DNA of 64,000 nt from Bog-756 sp963699105. GTDB lineage: Bacteria; Actinomycetota; Acidimicrobiia; Acidimicrobiales; RAAP-2. Positions 10,101 through 17,553 of the stretch are shown here, in pieces. The stretch is taken from positions 868,001 to 932,000 of the forward strand of contig CAVOTI010000005.1 in the NCBI GenBank assembly GCA_963699105.1. The letters are read 5' to 3'. The position numbers were made by a program, and so were the translations under genes. The notes under the pieces are model-generated. The model made no database searches. It saw only the letters and a list, made by a program, of their open reading frames with translations, and was not told the origin of the DNA. Within the stretch, counting starts at the first letter, position 1. Each line of letters starts with the position of its first letter.

Positions 10101-10704
10101 GGCCAAGGCGGAACAGCTGCTCGTACCGCAAGTGGCCTGGGGCCACTTCGCCGCCAACGCCGAGGGCGACGACCTCGTGCTGTTCGAGGACGAGAGCCGG
10201 ACCAACGAGCTGATGCGTTACACCTTCCCCCGCCAGACCGAGGAGCCGTGGCTGTGCATCAGCGACTTCTTCCGCTCGGTCGACTCCGGCGATCCCGACT
10301 GGGCCAGCTTCATGGTGGTGACCATGGGTCCACGGATCTCCGAGGAGACGGCCAGGCTGTTCGCCGAGGACGAGTACCAGAGGTACCTCTACCTGCACGG
10401 CCTCGGGGTGGAGATGGCCGAGGCTCTCGCCGAGTACTGGCACCGGCGGATCCGCCAGGAACTCGGGTTTGCCGATGAGGATGGTCCCAACCTGACCGGG
10501 CTGTTCCGCCAGAAGTACCGGGGCGGCCGCTACTCGTGGGGCTATCCGGCGTGCCCGTCGCTCGAGGACAACGCCAAGGTCGTCGAGCTGGTCGGAGCCG
10601 AACGCATCGGGGTGGAAGTGAGTGAGGGATTCCAACTCCATCCCGAGCAGTCGACCACGGCGATCATCTGCCACCATCCCCAGGCCAAGTACTTCGTGGC
10701 CTAG
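7183..10704 (+). CDS. metH: Cobalamin-dependent methionine synthase
   Basis: Transfers methyl from 5-methyltetrahydrofolate to homocysteine through methylcobalamin. All four modules are present in 1173 residues: homocysteine-binding (FDGAMGTNL near the start, zinc Cys in LNCATGP and GGCCGTTP near residue 300), pterin-binding (GERTNANGSKKF), cobalamin-binding with DVHDIG (cobalt-ligating His about residue 744) and MSGLLVKST, and the C-terminal AdoMet reactivation domain (YPACPSLEDN). ATG 7183 follows GAGGGG. It is divergent from the adenosyltransferase gene. No B12 riboswitch is recognisable in the 159-nt gap, so B12 control cannot be inferred. Confidence 0.96.
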   Translation: MTTEFSTPASRSSGYLEAATQRVVIFDGAMGTNLQLAELTEDDFGGPELEGCNELLVVTRPEVVDRIHRAFFEVGCDVVETDTFGAFAPVLAEYGQAHRVRELNMAAAGLARGAAEDFSTTDRPRWVAGSIGPGTKFPTLGQIRYADLRDAYQEQASALIEGGVDLIVIETVFDLLQAKAAINGARRAMKACGRHLPVQTQVTIELTGTMLPGTEIGAALCALDAMGVDLIGLNCATGPAEMFEPLRHLTGHSSVPVTCLPNAGLPSVVDGAMHYDLDPGQLAEFHRQFVSELGVSVIGGCCGTTPAHLAAVVEACADLRPAARRPEPEYGAASIYTQVPFAQDTSFLVVGERTNANGSKKFRQAMLEEDWDTCVAMARDQVKEGAHLIDVCVDYTGADGVADMEQVASRFATQSTVPLMVDSTEAPVVETALSWIGGRAVINSVNLEEGDEPGTRLDSFLTLAREFGAAVVCTCIDTEGQARTADWKVRAATAIHDIAVQRYGLRPQDLLFDALALPLSTGMEESRKDGIETIEGIRRIKSELPGVYTVLGLSNVSFGLNPAARQVLNSVFLHECVEAGLDAAIVHASKILPLSKIDDRAREVCLDLVYDRRHDGYDPLTELLALFEGVSASAGATQEDRSGWPVERRLEHRIVDGDRNGIEADLDQAMAEGHTPLLIINDFLLAGMKTVGELFASGEMQLPFVLGSAETMKTAVAYLEPYMEKADQGGKGVMVLATVKGDVHDIGKNLVDIILTNNGYTVKNLGIKVGISDMVAALEESKADAIGMSGLLVKSTLIMRDNLEELNRRGLSHIPVILGGAALTRTYVERDLRKVYDGRLFYGKDAFEGLRTMDRLVELTKSGEDDPEFGTAIGGRDLGPRKSELRRQAAAEARQRGEALPVRSPEVATDNPTFKPPFLGSRVAKGMAIDDVAAYLNETALFRNQWGFRPERGEDDPAFKERVRELLREQLATAKAEQLLVPQVAWGHFAANAEGDDLVLFEDESRTNELMRYTFPRQTEEPWLCISDFFRSVDSGDPDWASFMVVTMGPRISEETARLFAEDEYQRYLYLHGLGVEMAEALAEYWHRRIRQELGFADEDGPNLTGLFRQKYRGGRYSWGYPACPSLEDNAKVVELVGAERIGVEVSEGFQLHPEQSTTAIICHHPQAKYFVA

Positions 10705-10715
10705 GGACCACGGCC

Positions 10716-11828
10716 GTGCCATCTCGTCGGCGGAACTCCCCGGTCGGTACCCGATGGGCCCGACCACCGCGCCCCGGTCTGCTGACCCGGGCCGTGGCCG
10801 TGGCCGTAGCCGTCCTGATGGTGGCGGTCGGCGGTCGGGCCGGCGTCGCCCTCGCCGGTCCGGTGGGCAACGCCGGTGCCTCATCGCCTCCGCTGGAGTC
10901 GGTGGTGCTGTCCCAGCCCCTGCCCGGATTCGTGGCCGCCCTGGCCGGGCCGACCAACGGGTCGCTGACGGCCACGGAGTTCGCTTCCCAATCGGCTGAT
11001 CCGCAGCAGGCCACGAGTCAGTTCGCCGCCCTGGCCTCACAGAGCGGCTTCGGCGCCTACATCCGGCTGTGGACGGACAGGGAGGGCTCGGGTGCCGGCG
11101 CCAACGACTTGGCCGTCCTGCTCTTCCGGATACCCGATGTGGCCGACGCCCGTGCGTTCGCCACCGGGCTCCGCGACCCGTTCGAGACCTCGCGGGCCAT
11201 CGAGTCCTTCGCCGTGCCCAGCGTTCCCGGAGCCCGCGGTTACTCCGTCCAGGTCGCCACCCCGCTGCACGCCACCGAGCAGGTGGTGGTGTTCGGAGCA
11301 GGCCACTACGTGTCGATGATCCAGCTGGCCTCCACCGCCTCGTCCTCCAACCCCACCCCGCTCACCAGCGCGCAGGCCATCACGGTGACCTACCAGCAGT
11401 ATCGACTGCTCCGGCAAGGTGACCCGGCCGGGGCGGCGCCGACCTCGGCCCACCCCCGGCCGGCCGCCACCACCGCCCCCACCGCGGTGTCGGCCTCGGG
11501 CGGGTTCTCGCCGGTCCTGTTGGTGGTGATCCTGGTGCTGGTGTTGCTGGCGGTGGCGGTGGGCGTCATCTCAGTGCGTCGCCGACGCCGCACGGCAAAG
11601 GCGGTTCGACCGGCGGTCGACCCGTGGGGTGCCGATGGGATCTTCGCCGCCATCGGGGCCGCCGATCCCCGGGAACTGGCCGAACAGGATGGCGGGGTGA
11701 GAGGTCCGCGGCCGGTTCCCTCACTGGTCCCGGCGGTGGAACCCGCAGTTGTCCCCTCCTTCGACCCGGCCCCGGTGTCCGACGAGGTGGAAGAGGCGGC
11801 TGGGACACCCGAGCCGCTGCCGCGCTAG
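10716..11828 (+). CDS. Secreted, membrane-anchored protein of unknown function
   Basis: About 370 residues. An Arg-rich N-terminus and a hydrophobic stretch (AVAVAVAVLMVAVGG, residues ~27-41) look like a signal peptide or anchor. A globular ~190-residue domain follows, containing ANDLAVLLFRIPDVADARAFA. Then come an Ala/Pro/Thr linker, a second membrane helix (VLLVVILVLVLLAVAVGVI, ~270-288), an RRRRR stop-transfer and a Pro-rich cytoplasmic tail. The predicted topology is an extracellular domain on a C-terminal anchor. Start GTG 10716 is 11 nt after metH, so it is probably read through from that gene. I do not recognise the family. Confidence 0.6.
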   Translation: MPSRRRNSPVGTRWARPPRPGLLTRAVAVAVAVLMVAVGGRAGVALAGPVGNAGASSPPLESVVLSQPLPGFVAALAGPTNGSLTATEFASQSADPQQATSQFAALASQSGFGAYIRLWTDREGSGAGANDLAVLLFRIPDVADARAFATGLRDPFETSRAIESFAVPSVPGARGYSVQVATPLHATEQVVVFGAGHYVSMIQLASTASSSNPTPLTSAQAITVTYQQYRLLRQGDPAGAAPTSAHPRPAATTAPTAVSASGGFSPVLLVVILVLVLLAVAVGVISVRRRRRTAKAVRPAVDPWGADGIFAAIGAADPRELAEQDGGVRGPRPVPSLVPAVEPAVVPSFDPAPVSDEVEEAAGTPEPLPR

Positions 11829-11882
11829 TGCGGACGACGAACCGGTCATCGCCGCGAATCCGCGCATCGATCACTACGATGG

Positions 11883-12587
11883 ATGAGGATGCAAGTCGCC
11901 GTCGTCCGTGCTGCAGAGATCATCGCTTCGGGAAGCGGCGTTTCAGCGTCTGACTTTGCCGTCCTCGGTGTGGTAGTCCTGGTGGTGATCATCATCGCCC
12001 TGCGGGCCAACCGCCTGCACCGCCAGAAGCTGCGGCGGGGAGCCAGCGAGGGGTATTACGACCGAGACGTAGCCCGTTTCGCCCACGGCGCCGGCGTCGC
12101 CGCCAGCCCGAGGGTCGATCCGAGCTCCCAAGCCATGGCCCCGTCGTTCACCTCTTCGCCCAAGGGAGGGAGGGGCAAGACCGGCAGGTCGGGCAGGGGG
12201 AAGGCCCCCGTCCCGGTGGCACCGAGGCCCGTCCCGTCATTCGGGCCGGCCGACCTGGCCACCATCGGCCCGGTTCCCGCCTTCGATCCGTCCACCGTCG
12301 AAGCCATGCGGCCGGTCCCGAGGATGCCTCCTCCGCCTCCTTCGCCTGTAACGCCGCCCCCGCCCCCGCCGCCCCTGCCCCCTCCACCTCGACAGGAACA
12401 GCCGGCGCCACCTGAGAGCCTTCCTTCTGACCTTCCAGACCTTCTAGAGCTTCCTGACCTTCCTTCCCATCTAGAACTTCCTGACCTTCCTTCCCTTTCT
12501 GACCTTTCTGACCTTTCAGACCTTCCGACCCTGGACCAACCCGGACCACCGACTCCCACCGACGCGGAGGACCCGCCGAGATCGTGA
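11883..12587 (+). CDS. Membrane-anchored Pro-rich protein with LPDL repeats, unknown function
   Basis: 234 residues. An N-terminal helix (FAVLGVVVLVVIIIALRAN, ~26-44) is followed by basic residues, then a long, probably disordered tail rich in Pro, Lys and Gly. The tail holds a polyproline run (residues ~152-172) and tandem LPDL/LELPDLPS/LSDLSDL repeats. The repeat DNA (12417-12534) is almost pure pyrimidine on the plus strand, unlike anything else here. Start ATG 11883 or ATG 11889. Located 54 nt after the preceding membrane protein with the same tail style; the two may form a pair. No enzymatic motif. Confidence 0.5.
   Translation: MRMQVAVVRAAEIIASGSGVSASDFAVLGVVVLVVIIIALRANRLHRQKLRRGASEGYYDRDVARFAHGAGVAASPRVDPSSQAMAPSFTSSPKGGRGKTGRSGRGKAPVPVAPRPVPSFGPADLATIGPVPAFDPSTVEAMRPVPRMPPPPPSPVTPPPPPPPLPPPPRQEQPAPPESLPSDLPDLLELPDLPSHLELPDLPSLSDLSDLSDLPTLDQPGPPTPTDAEDPPRS
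12417..12534 (+). repeat. Polypyrimidine degenerate repeat inside a coding region
   Basis: Irregular repeats of GACCTTCC/GACCTTTC-like units, strongly C/T on the plus strand. They encode the acidic LPDL-type repeat of the membrane-anchored protein. Such tracts can expand or contract by slippage and can form triplex DNA. Confidence 0.7.
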
Positions 12588-12933
12588 CGCCGTCGATCCC
12601 GAGTGTGCGGTCGACGGTCGGACCGGGGCCGTCCCGCACCCGAGATCCCTCGACCCCCTGCAGGCCGCACCGGACAGGCGCCCGACCTCGACGGCCATGG
12701 TCCGGTTCACCCCTCCACGCCGCCCTGCCGATGCCCCTCGGGCCCGCTCGGCGGCGTCAACCGCCGTGGAGACCCCAGCACCACGGACGTCGGCGGAGTC
12801 CTCGTTGACGGTGGCGCGGTCGCCCCACATCAGTAGCTGACCGGCCCGGGTTCGGATTGCCCACTCGACTCCGATGGGGTCGGCAAAACTGCTCCTACCG
12901 GACGCCTTTCCGTTCCGGCGGACCAGGAGGACC
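12588..12933. other. 346-nt region without a supported gene
   Basis: This lies between the LPDL-repeat protein and the DUF389 gene. Both strands have open frames, but only because the GC content is high; none has a convincing start, RBS or recognisable family. A GGTTCGGATTGCCC stretch near 12847 recalls a tRNA T-arm, but I find no matching acceptor or anticodon arms. A GGAGG for the downstream gene lies at 12926-12930. Otherwise I see nothing here. Confidence 0.5.
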
Positions 12934-13959
12934 ATGTACCACATTCGCTTGGCCAGTCCAGCGGGAAGCACCTCGCACATCCTCGAAGTCCTGGGGGCCA
13001 GCAGCGGCGCCATCAACGTCACCGTGCTGACCGGTTCGGCCCGGTACCCGGACGGTGATGTCGTCGAGTGCGACCTGACCCCCGAGGTCGCCAACGAAGT
13101 GATCCACCAGTTGCGCCAGATGGACTCCCGCCATCGCGGGCCCATCACCGTCGACCGGATGGACGCCGCCGTCATCAGGACCCACCGGGAGATGATCAGA
13201 CCGATGATGAGCGATCGCGAGATCGCCCCGGTGTGGGAGGTAGTGGACTCCACCATCCGGTCCAACGCCGTCTACCCGATCAGCTTCTTCCTGCTGCTGG
13301 TGTCGGCCGGCCTGCTGGCCGCCGTGGGCATTCTCACCAATTCACAGATCCTGATCGTGGCGGCCATGGTGGTGGGCCCGGAGTACAGCGCCATCCTCGG
13401 CACCGCCCTCGGAATCACCGAAGGAAACCGCAGGCCGGTGAAACGAGGGCTGACGGCGCTGGCCGTCGGGTTCGCCCTGGCCGTCGCCGCCGCCCTGGTC
13501 TTCTGCCTGATCATCCGCTACTCGGTCGGTGCTCCGCGCGACTACCAGCTGGGGATCGTGCCGGTTGCCGACCTGATCAGCAAACCGGACCTGTACTCGG
13601 TGGTGGTGGCCGTCATCGCCGGCGTGGTCGGAGTGGTCTCCATCCTGCAGGCGCGGGCCAGTGCCCTGATCGGGGTCTTCATCTCCGTCACCACCATTCC
13701 CGCCGCCGCCGACATGGGGGTATCGGCCGCATTCGGCCACTGGAGCGAGACGGCGGGGGCGACCGAGCAGCTCGTCTTGAACGTGGCCATCCTGCTCGTC
13801 GTCGGGGTGGCCACACTGGTACTGCAACGTCGGTTCTGGGCCGGCCGTTCCGCCCGCTTGCGACTGCCGGTTGAGGCAGTCGGCAACGGTTCCTGCGGCC
13901 AGCGACCCCCTATAGGGCCAGGGTCGCCCCTCCGTCCACCACGATGGCGGCGCCATTGA
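12934..13959 (+). CDS. DUF389 family integral membrane protein
   Basis: 341 residues. A soluble N-terminal part (VTVLTGSARYPDGDVVECDLTPEVANEVI) precedes about six membrane helices, among them ISFFLLLVSAGLLAAVGI and LTALAVGFALAVAAALVFCL. The DUF389 hallmark NSQILIVAAMVVGPEYSAILG is clear. Members are widespread in Actinobacteria and cyanobacteria and uncharacterised; transport has been suggested. ATG 12934 is chosen because AGGAGG sits immediately upstream and the family begins there. The last ~50 nt overlap the convergent SDR gene, and the terminal ~20 residues look non-conserved. Confidence 0.8.
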   Translation: MYHIRLASPAGSTSHILEVLGASSGAINVTVLTGSARYPDGDVVECDLTPEVANEVIHQLRQMDSRHRGPITVDRMDAAVIRTHREMIRPMMSDREIAPVWEVVDSTIRSNAVYPISFFLLLVSAGLLAAVGILTNSQILIVAAMVVGPEYSAILGTALGITEGNRRPVKRGLTALAVGFALAVAAALVFCLIIRYSVGAPRDYQLGIVPVADLISKPDLYSVVVAVIAGVVGVVSILQARASALIGVFISVTTIPAAADMGVSAAFGHWSETAGATEQLVLNVAILLVVGVATLVLQRRFWAGRSARLRLPVEAVGNGSCGQRPPIGPGSPLRPPRWRRH

Positions 13960-14638
13960 CGAATCCGGCCTGCCTCGAACAGATGAAGGCGGCCACGCTG
14001 CCGAAGTCGGAGGGATCCCCCATGGCTCCGCCGCCGCCGCCGAGCTCACGCATCCGATCGGTGGCGTGGGGCCCCGGGCACAAGAGGTTCAAGGTGATGC
14101 CGGTACCCTCGCCGGCCAGGTCCTGAGCGGCCGTTTTGGCCCAAGCCCACAGGCCGGTGCGGGCCGTGTTGGACAGAGCCAGGGTCGGGATCGGCTGCAC
14201 TACCGAGTAGGAGGCGATGCAGCAGATGCGCCCCCAGCGGTGCTGGCGCATCACCGGTACGGCATGGCGTGTGAGGCGGATCGCTGACATCAGGTTGGCG
14301 TTGAGCGCCGAAGTGAGGAGATCGTCGTCCACCTCGAGGGCCCTCCCGGGCGGCGGTCCTCCGGCATTGGCGATCACGATGTCGAGGGTTCCGAACGCCT
14401 CGACGGTGGCCGCCACCAACCGGGCCGGGGTGTCGGCGTCGTTGATGTCGGCCGCCATCGTCGCCACCGTGGCTCCGGTGCCACGGAGCGAGGAGCTGAC
14501 TTCGTCCAGCGATGCCTGATCGCGGGAGGACACCATGACCAGGGCTCCCTCGCCGGCCAGTGCCTCAGCGGTCGCCCGGCCCAGGCCGCGTGAACCAGCC
14601 ACCACCAGTGCCACTTTGCCTTCGATCCCCAGGTCCAT
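13910..14638 (-). CDS. Short-chain dehydrogenase/reductase with atypical catalytic tetrad
   Basis: 242-residue SDR with a Rossmann start VVAGSRGLGRATAEAL, NAGG after beta-4, and a C-terminal NGAAIVVDGG. The catalytic region reads IASYSVVQPIPTLALSNTAR...WAKTAA. The Lys is present, but the Tyr of YxxxK is replaced within LSNTAR. This resembles the beta-ketoacyl-reductase-like SDR branch that departs from the classical tetrad, so ordinary dehydrogenase chemistry is uncertain. It is last gene of the lpd operon, 19 nt after the M24 peptidase. It overlaps the DUF389 gene convergently by 50 nt. Confidence 0.8.
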   Translation of the reverse strand: MDLGIEGKVALVVAGSRGLGRATAEALAGEGALVMVSSRDQASLDEVSSSLRGTGATVATMAADINDADTPARLVAATVEAFGTLDIVIANAGGPPPGRALEVDDDLLTSALNANLMSAIRLTRHAVPVMRQHRWGRICCIASYSVVQPIPTLALSNTARTGLWAWAKTAAQDLAGEGTGITLNLLCPGPHATDRMRELGGGGGAMGDPSDFGSVAAFICSRQAGFVNGAAIVVDGGATLAL

Positions 14639-14657
14639 CCCCGTCCCTCCTGGCCGG

Positions 14658-15821
14658 TCAGGCCTCGACCACCACCAACCCGTGCTCGGCCGAGTTGAGC
14701 GGTTCGGGTGATCCGTCGTCCCCGATCACCACGATGTCCTCCAGCCGCATCCCGAACCGGCCGGCACGGTAGATGCCCGGCTCGACCGAGAAGGCATGGC
14801 CGGGGCGGAGCGAACCACCGTTCCCCGACACGAGGTAGGGATCCTCGTGCTCCTCGATGCCGATGCCGTGGCCGGTCCGGTGCATGAACAGCTCGCCGAA
14901 ACCGGCGTCCTCGATGATGTCCCTCGCCACCTTGTCGACGTGTTCGGCGGTGACGCCGGCACGGGCCGAGGCCACCGCCTCCCGCTGCGCTTGCACCAGC
15001 ACCCCGTAGCAGGCGGCGATCTCGGAGGTCGGAGCACCGGTCACCACCGTGCGGGTGATGTCCGAGCAGTACCCGACGTCACCATCCAGTGAGTAGGAAC
15101 CGCCGAAATCGCATACCACGGTCTCACCTCTCCCGATCACCCGCTCCCCCGGTTGGTGGTGGGGACTGGCGGCATTGGGGCCGCTGCCGACGATGGCAAA
15201 GTTGACCTGCTGGTGGCCTTCTTCGACCAGCAGAGCACTGATGTGACCGGACACCTCGGCCTCGGTCCGACCGATGAGGGGAAGGTCGCCCCCCTGCAGA
15301 GCCTCGGCCACCCGGTCGGCGGCGGCCCCGGCCATCCGCAGGGCCGCCACCTCGGAGGCGTCCTTGACGGCCCGGATGGGCGAGGTCACCAGGGAGGCCT
15401 CCATCCACCGGGCGTCGGGTATCCGCTGCTGGAGCGCCAGCAGCGACACCGCCCAGGCCCGATCGGACACGGCCAGGCGGAGATGGCCGGAACCTGCCCC
15501 GCCTCCGGCCCCACCGAGGGCCGACACCACGGCCGCCACCGGGTCCTGACCGTCCGACCAGGGCTCGATGGCGAAGAGCTCGTCGGCCACGGCAACCCGG
15601 GGGGCCTCGAGGGCCGGCACCACCAGGTGGGGACGACCGGCGACGGGAAGGACGAGCATGGTCAGTCTCTCCAGGGGCATGGCCCGATACCCGGTCAACC
15701 AGGGCAGGTCGGCGCCGTGCGACAGCAGCAGAACATCCACGCCGAGCTCGAGCATGCGCTCACGCACGCGCTCCATCCGGTGGTGGCGGGCCAGCCGGGC
15801 CGCGGGAGCCAGCGAGCTCAT
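14658..15821 (-). CDS. M24 family metallopeptidase (Xaa-Pro aminopeptidase-like)
   Basis: 387 residues with creatinase/prolidase N-terminal domain and the pita-bread catalytic domain. All five dimetal ligands are visible: Asp in VVCDFGGSY, Asp in GYCSDITRT, His in HRTGHGIGIEEHEDP, Glu in FSVEPGIY and Glu in MRLEDIV. This composition fits Xaa-Pro aminopeptidase/prolidase rather than methionine aminopeptidase. ATG 15821 overlaps the TGA of the LipB-LipA gene as ATGA, so translation is probably coupled. Its link to lipoate metabolism is positional only. Confidence 0.85.
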   Translation of the reverse strand: MSSLAPAARLARHHRMERVRERMLELGVDVLLLSHGADLPWLTGYRAMPLERLTMLVLPVAGRPHLVVPALEAPRVAVADELFAIEPWSDGQDPVAAVVSALGGAGGGAGSGHLRLAVSDRAWAVSLLALQQRIPDARWMEASLVTSPIRAVKDASEVAALRMAGAAADRVAEALQGGDLPLIGRTEAEVSGHISALLVEEGHQQVNFAIVGSGPNAASPHHQPGERVIGRGETVVCDFGGSYSLDGDVGYCSDITRTVVTGAPTSEIAACYGVLVQAQREAVASARAGVTAEHVDKVARDIIEDAGFGELFMHRTGHGIGIEEHEDPYLVSGNGGSLRPGHAFSVEPGIYRAGRFGMRLEDIVVIGDDGSPEPLNSAEHGLVVVEA

Positions 15822-17509
15822 GCCGAGCTCGAGGCCTGGGCCGCCTGGCGAGCGTGGTAGCTCGAGCGGGTGAGGGGGGACGCCTGGACATGGGAGAAGC
15901 CCATGGCCATGCCGGTCCGGTGGAGGTCTTCGAACTCGTCGGGTGTCCACCACCGGGCCACCGGCAGGTGGCGACGGCTCGGGCGCAGGTACTGGCCGAC
16001 GGTCACGATGTCCACCCCCACCCCTCGGAGATCGGCCAAGGTGGCCACCACCTCGGACCCCTCTTCGCCCATGCCCACGATGATGCCCGATTTGGTGGTG
16101 AGTCCGGCGTCCTTGGCCCGGGCCAGCACGGCCAGGCTCCTGGCGTAGCCGGCAGACGGGCGCACCGCCCGCTGGAGCCTGGCCACCGTCTCGATGTTGT
16201 GGTTGAGGACGTCGGGGCCGGCCTCGAACACGGTGCGTAACGACCGCTCGTCGCCCTTGCAGTCCGAGATGAGCACCTCGATTGTGGTCCCGGGCGACCG
16301 CCGGCGCACGGCGCCGATGGTGGCGGCGAACCCGCCCGCCCCTCCGTCGTCCAGATCGTCGCGGGCCACACAGGTCACCACGGCATGGGCCAGACCCATG
16401 CGCTCCACCGCCTCGGCCACCCGTTCGGGCTCGGTGGGATCGAGGGGCAGGGGATGACGGGTGTCCACCTGGCAGAATCCGCAGGCACGCGTGCACCTCG
16501 ATCCGTTGATCATGAAGGTGGCGGTGCTGTCGGACCAGCACTCGTAGATGTTGGGACAGCCTGCCTCTTGGCACACGGTGACCAGACCCAGATCGGACAG
16601 TCCCCGGCTGAGCTCGAGGTAGCCGGTTCCCATCGAGGCATTGACGCGCAGCCACGGCGGCTTGCGCTCGGCCAGGGCCAACCCCCCACCCGGGTCGATC
16701 CCGGCCCGCCGGAGCCTCCGGTCGAGGGGACGCCCACCGGCCCGCCGGGGGGCGAGGGCCACGGGCACCGGCGATGCCTCGGTCGGGAGGAGCGGTATGG
16801 CCGCCTCGGGTGCCGGCTCGACGCCCGAGGCGGTGGCCCCGTCGGTGACCCGCTGGACTTCGTGGTCGGGACCCCATACCCAGCAGGCGGCGGCGATCAC
16901 CGCCTTCACGGCCCGGTCCATGGTGATGTCCAAACCCTCGGCTCGCAGCGAGGTCACCGGCCTGTCGGCGATCCCGCACGGCACGATGTGGTCGAACATG
17001 GAGAGATCGGTGGTGACGTTGAGGGCGAACCCGTGGGTGGTGCGGCCTCGGGACGTCCGTACCCCGATGGCGGCAACCTTCCGCGGGCCCGGAGCGCCGG
17101 GGCCGTCGGGCTCGTCCAGACCCACCCATACCCCGGGATACCCGGACAGACGGCCCACCCCCGACGCCGGGAGCCCGAGGGAGATCAGCGCTTCGATGAC
17201 GACCTGTTCGACCCGGTGGACGTGCTCGGGTCCTCGCTGGGGCCCGGGCCCCACAGTGATCAGCGGATAGCCCACCAGCTGGCCCGGACCGTGGAAGGTG
17301 ACATCCCCGCCGCGGTCCACGCCCACCAGGTCGGCACCGACCGACGCCGGATCCACCAGCACATTGGCCGGGTCGGCGTGGGTGCCGAGGGTATAGACCG
17401 GTGGGTGCTCCAGCAGCAGGAGGTAGTCCTCGGTCGAACGCCGGGAAAGGCCGCGCTGCAACGCCCACGCTTCGCCGTAGGGCACGCGGCCCAGCCAGCG
17501 GATCCTCAT
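15818..17509 (-). CDS. lipB-lipA: LipB-LipA fusion: octanoyltransferase joined to lipoyl synthase
   Basis: 563 residues with two complete enzymes. Residues ~1-215 are octanoyl-ACP:protein transferase: RGGDVTFHGPGQ (67-78), catalytic Lys144 in RKVAAIGV and catalytic Cys178 in IVPCGIADRP. After an Ala/Pro-rich linker (~215-280), residues ~281-563 are lipoyl synthase: KPPWLRV, auxiliary cluster Cys313/318/324 (C-x4-C-x5-C), radical-SAM Cys339-x3-Cys343-x2-Cys346 and the C-terminal RSSY (548-551) that ligates the auxiliary cluster. Usually these are separate neighbouring genes. Start ATG 17509, 44 nt after E2. An internal GTG around residue 250 could in principle start a separate LipA, but no ribosome-binding site precedes it. 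Confidence 0.9.
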   Translation of the reverse strand: MRIRWLGRVPYGEAWALQRGLSRRSTEDYLLLLEHPPVYTLGTHADPANVLVDPASVGADLVGVDRGGDVTFHGPGQLVGYPLITVGPGPQRGPEHVHRVEQVVIEALISLGLPASGVGRLSGYPGVWVGLDEPDGPGAPGPRKVAAIGVRTSRGRTTHGFALNVTTDLSMFDHIVPCGIADRPVTSLRAEGLDITMDRAVKAVIAAACWVWGPDHEVQRVTDGATASGVEPAPEAAIPLLPTEASPVPVALAPRRAGGRPLDRRLRRAGIDPGGGLALAERKPPWLRVNASMGTGYLELSRGLSDLGLVTVCQEAGCPNIYECWSDSTATFMINGSRCTRACGFCQVDTRHPLPLDPTEPERVAEAVERMGLAHAVVTCVARDDLDDGGAGGFAATIGAVRRRSPGTTIEVLISDCKGDERSLRTVFEAGPDVLNHNIETVARLQRAVRPSAGYARSLAVLARAKDAGLTTKSGIIVGMGEEGSEVVATLADLRGVGVDIVTVGQYLRPSRRHLPVARWWTPDEFEDLHRTGMAMGFSHVQASPLTRSSYHARQAAQASSSA

Positions 17510-17553
17510 CGACGGGTGGACGATCGGCCGGTCGGGGGCATGGAGAAAGAGCC

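Noticed and set aside
12840..12880. tRNA-like T-arm (GGTTCGGATTGCCC) in the 12.6-12.9 kb gap
   Set aside because: No matching acceptor stem, D-arm or anticodon arm at the correct distances on either strand.
15822..17468. The long N-terminal extension of the M24 peptidase frame
   Set aside because: It runs out of frame through lipB-lipA. Conserved peptidase sequence begins only at ATG 15821.
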